This document shows, one piece after another, positions 60,362 through 64,000 of a stretch of DNA of 64,000 nucleotides. Made by a program: the position numbers and the translations under genes. This DNA comes from Plectrocnemia conspersa (taxonomy: Eukaryota > Arthropoda > Insecta > Trichoptera > Polycentropodidae). Below the pieces are notes generated by a model. That model was given only the letters and a program-made list of their open reading frames with translations, had not been told where the DNA came from and made no database searches. Where the stretch lies: contig VTFK01000517.1 of assembly GCA_009617715.1 (NCBI GenBank), positions 62,001-126,000 of the forward strand, in the 5' to 3' direction. Every line of letters starts with the position of its first letter. Position 1 is the first letter of the stretch.

Positions 60362-63120
60362 ATGAATCTTATACGCCAAAAGTTTACTATTTTAAAGAAT
60401 ATTATAAAGAGCGGTTATAGCAAAACAGTACCGCAGAGGAGAATTTTGCAATTCAACATTTTCATGTTGAGATTTTTTGGCGTGAAAGATACAACTGACA
60501 GATCCTTCCGATCAATATTTTATAGTCATTTGGCTTTTCTTTCTCAATGCTGCTGTTGTTTTTCACTTGCGACAACTGGTATAATTTATAGCGTGAATTC
60601 TACAAATATCTTTGACAGAATCGAAGCTTTAGCGCCATTAATGAGCTGGTTAATAACCGTAGTCAAATATATCGAGTTCTTTTTCAACAAAGATAAGTTC
60701 TGGGATTTGATACACAGCTTGCAGAACGATTGGGATGCTGGTATATTACTTAAATACTTTATAAATATAGATTATATGACAAAACAATTTACTACAATAC
60801 CGATTTATTTTAATGAAATATATATTATACAACAATTTATTCTACAACATTTGTGCAATATAATTAAAAGGAGAATTAATAGAAAAATTAAAAATATTTG
60901 TGATTATTACCTTACTATTATTTAAAAAAATATTGTGAATCTGTATTTTTTTTATTGTAATATTTTACTAGTAAACTCATATATAAATTTAGGGAATTAT
61001 ATTTTAATGTATTGTATAAATAGAAAAATACTGAAGAATAGTCTGACTTGACTTAAAATATCTTGCATCAATCAGATAAAGTATTTAATATTACAGATAA
61101 TTGTTTTTGATAATCAAACATAAGTAAAATGTCATGTTAGATAAATTGTTTGATCAACAATCTTAATAATTGTCTTTTAATTGAACAAATATTTGATAGT
61201 GTTTCAATATTTTATATTATATGTTATAAAGAGTAAACAAGATATTCCTAAATAAAATATCTATGATAGTCGAAGAAGTGTTTCGTGCAGAGGACAATGG
61301 GGGATACTTTAAACAAATTAAAAATGTGGTCATCAACGTCTGAAATTAGACATAATGCAGTAAAAAAAATAATACATATATACATTTATTTTAACAAAAA
61401 TATATTTTTATAAATAATAAATATAGATGATTTGTCTTAATATAAATGTAAACTTACTGATTCTCTACAACCAAAGTAAATCAAGTCTATTTTGTTTGGA
61501 TGAAAGGCTTTCAACATTTCTTAGAATGCAAATATATTATTAATGTTTCCATGTGTACACAAATGCCATTTAAGTGTTAAAATTCGCAAACTTAAAATAA
61601 GAGTTGCTACTCCATATATGTTTCTATAATAACTTCAAGATTATTAGCTAGAAACGAATATTTTGAGAATAATTAGAAATAAGGGCAGATACATTAAAGT
61701 AAAAATTGTGCTAGAATTAAGAAAATTATAATAAAAAATCAAAGTAATTTCGAAACTAAAAATATATTTCTTGCTCAGAAAATTGGTTGATATACTTAAC
61801 AGTTTATGTGCCAAAGTAAATTTTTGTAATATGTAATTGAAAAGAAGGACATTAATATTAGCCATTTAACATTTCCTTATACCTTAATAGTCTTGTAATA
61901 TTATTTCGTAGCGTAAGTGAGTTTCCATTAATGAAAAAGTTAAATAATTTATTACAGAGGTATTAAACGTTGAACAACCCAACATGGAATTGTGGATGAT
62001 GAACGTAAAAATGCAAAAATTCGTATTGTTCTACACATGTTTGCTTACTGTAGTCGCCGGAACCTTTTGCGTTAGACCTCTACTGTTGATGTTTCTACTA
62101 AAAGAAGATTTACCTTTGAGCTCCCGGCTTCCTATTAAAACAGCGTAATTATGTTAATTCTTATAAATACATTAGTTACTATTTATAAAAAATACTATCA
62201 ATGTTATTTTTAGAAATTTAATAGATATATCCGATACCACCGGATATGTTATTGCATATATTTTAATAGTAGGTGCTTTTTTGGGATCAATTATACCGGT
62301 ATGTGCAGTAGATTGTATATTCGGATCTGTTACTATGCATGTAGCAGCTCATTTAAAAATTTTGAGAAAAAAATTGAGTAACGTCGGTGTAAAAAATATA
62401 ATACGTAACGAAAACGATATAAAAGTTATATATAAGAGCGAAGATGAAGCTTCGGAAGAGTTAAAGTCATGCGTAGAACGTCACAATGTTATCATAACTT
62501 ATGTTAAAAAGTTAGAAGATATATTTGCTATGCAGTCAATGTTTCAACACATCGCCGGCTCTTTACTACTTTGTATGATAGCATTCCAAATAAACGACGT
62601 GAGTGTATAAATTTATAGTTTTTTTGCAGTAAAAATAAAATAAGGATTGATGTTGTGTACTGAAATTTCTTATATGTTTACAGAGTAGTAGAGTGTCATT
62701 GCTCTCTTATGTTACGGGTTCAACATTAAAAATTTATGTGATGTCATGGTGTGGACAGAAATTAATTAATGAGGTATGTATGAAATTGACTTATAAAGAA
62801 TCATATTATTTATTTTAAATATAAAATCAATCTTTTTAGCACTATCTCCTAGGAGAAGCAGCTTACAGTTGCCCTTGGTATGCATATGGACCTAAATTCA
62901 GAAAATCTATACTTTTGATTATTGAAAAGGCGCAAATACCATTTGGCGTTAACGCTGGAAGATTCTATTTAATAGACGTGAAAATTTTTGAGAAGGTTTT
63001 TATTTTAATTGTTTTGATTTTTATCAATCATTTTCATATATTTTTTAACATTTTCAGATCGTAAGAGCTGCTGTTTCGTATTTTACTTTATTACAAAATT
63101 TAAATAGCAAAAATAAATAA
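60362..63120 (+). CDS. Insect odorant receptor (7tm_6 family), six exons, intact
   Basis: Exons: 60362-60740, 61958-62144, 62214-62598, 62684-62773, 62840-62995, 63058-63120. All introns are GT-AG and phases agree, giving 419 residues, a normal length for this family. Insect odorant receptors are inverted seven-pass membrane proteins that pair with Orco as ligand-gated cation channels in sensory neuron dendrites. Visible support: N-terminal LQFNIFMLRFFGVKD, KFWDLIHSLQNDWDA at the end of exon 1, membrane-like segments in exons 2 and 3, LEDIFAMQSMFQHIAGSLLL before the fifth/sixth helices, and the C-terminal signature AYSCPWYAYGPKFRKSILLI, then VRAAVSYFTLLQ. The start was chosen because the ATG aligns with the paralogous exon at 58589. 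The ligand and the subfamily cannot be named. AATAAA overlaps the stop codon. Confidence 0.92.
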
Positions 63121-64000
63121 TTATATTTGTTTCTTATCGTCGTTATTTTAATTATGTAATTGGTGTATTATGTTTCATTATGTAATTTTCCACGTATTTG
63201 GAAATTATTTTTGTAATTATACGTTAAAATAATATCTTGTAATGTGTTACAATTGTAGTCAAATATAAAGCACTAATATATATATTTCTTATTTCAAAAC
63301 TATTAAAGCTAAAAATAAGATGAAATGCAATAAATATGTAACTCTTTAACAATTTTTTTCAATATTCTGCTGTAACTTGACATGCGGGTAGTTACAACGA
63401 GGTAAATCTGCACCAATTGGGTTTTTAAATAAAACCTAATGAATACCTACAAGTAAGTATTCACCAACCGTTAACTCTAAGGTCATTTAAACGACTATTT
63501 TAAACTTATTAAAAATAAATAACAACTCGTTTTGGCAAAAGGCCGAACAATAAAAGATAATGCTCTATACCATAATTGCGTAATAATGAAAAATTTCACA
63601 GGATTTATTCCATTAATCAATCGTAAGCACCACAAAAACTACTCTTTGGTTCGTAAAAGATGCACAATAGACAGTGCATCTAACCTGCGTAAAGACCGTT
63701 ATTTTTATCAATCCCTTGCATTACCGATCTTTTGAAGTTTCACTTCAAGGCGTGAACACATTTCGATTATTAAATAATCTAGCGTTGCAATTGACTCACA
63801 AAAATCTGCATCTGCGATTCGCCAAAACTGTCTCAAAGCATGAGTTTAAAATATGTGACATTTTGTAATATCGGCAGACGATCATATGATTTGAGACAAG
63901 GCAGCCGATCAGAGAAGAGCTCAGACAACAGATAGCATTCGAGGCAAAACGAAAAAGATTCACATTCACATGAGAGATATTAGTGGATCGTTCAGAGTAC
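63121..64000. other. Downstream flank with repeat R3 copy 2
   Basis: 63372-63470 matches the dispersed repeat at 17480-17570 (GTAACTTGACAT, GTAAATCTGCACCAATTGGG, TACAAGTAAGTATTCACCA). 63520-64000 is less AT-rich, with short open frames and no domain. Nothing supportable as a gene. Confidence 0.45.

Overview
The window is strongly AT-rich animal DNA with spliced, intron-rich genes, AATAAA poly(A) signals, insect-type odorant receptor genes and a wide mix of eukaryotic transposons (piggyBac, hAT, Tigger/pogo, Tc1, mariner, Jockey-type LINEs, tRNA-Trp-primed LTR elements). This fits an insect genome, probably holometabolous. I cannot fix the order from sequence alone.

Layout. 1-30.5 kb: no gene that I can support. 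It holds decayed transposons (two copies of a piggyBac-type MITE, a Jockey-type LINE at 4.7-5.4 kb, a reverse-transcriptase remnant at 13.9-14.7 kb, a mariner remnant at 18.6 kb, dispersed repeats) and several isolated GC-richer islands that may be regulatory. 30.5-39.8 kb (+): a 13-exon COG1 gene (conserved oligomeric Golgi complex subunit 1). It is complete except for one missing base in exon 11. Intron 10 carries a deleted Tigger element with TA target duplication, and intron 12 carries a TIR element and a mariner remnant. 39.9-44.1 kb (-): a secreted glycine/tyrosine-rich protein gene in five coding exons, tail-to-tail with COG1. Its start codon lies in a four-codon first exon 2.5 kb upstream of exon 2. 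44.2-53.8 kb: gene-poor, with two LTR-like copies, a complete non-autonomous hAT element with 8-bp target duplication, and a LINE 3' end. 53.9-57.7 kb: two related ~2 kb non-autonomous LTR retrotransposons with tRNA-Trp primer sites, one inserted into the other in inverted orientation, each with internal ~217-bp tandem repeats and repeated TTCG-loop hairpins. 58.6-63.1 kb (+): an odorant receptor locus, with an orphan frameshifted first exon followed by an intact six-exon receptor gene (419 codons plus stop).

The genes do not form a pathway. COG1 is a Golgi-tethering housekeeping gene, the glycine-rich gene probably encodes a secreted structural or cuticle-like protein, and the receptor is chemosensory. 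The least ordinary structure is the inverted self-nested LTR pair with its six conserved hairpins. The most consequential single base is the COG1 exon 11 frameshift.
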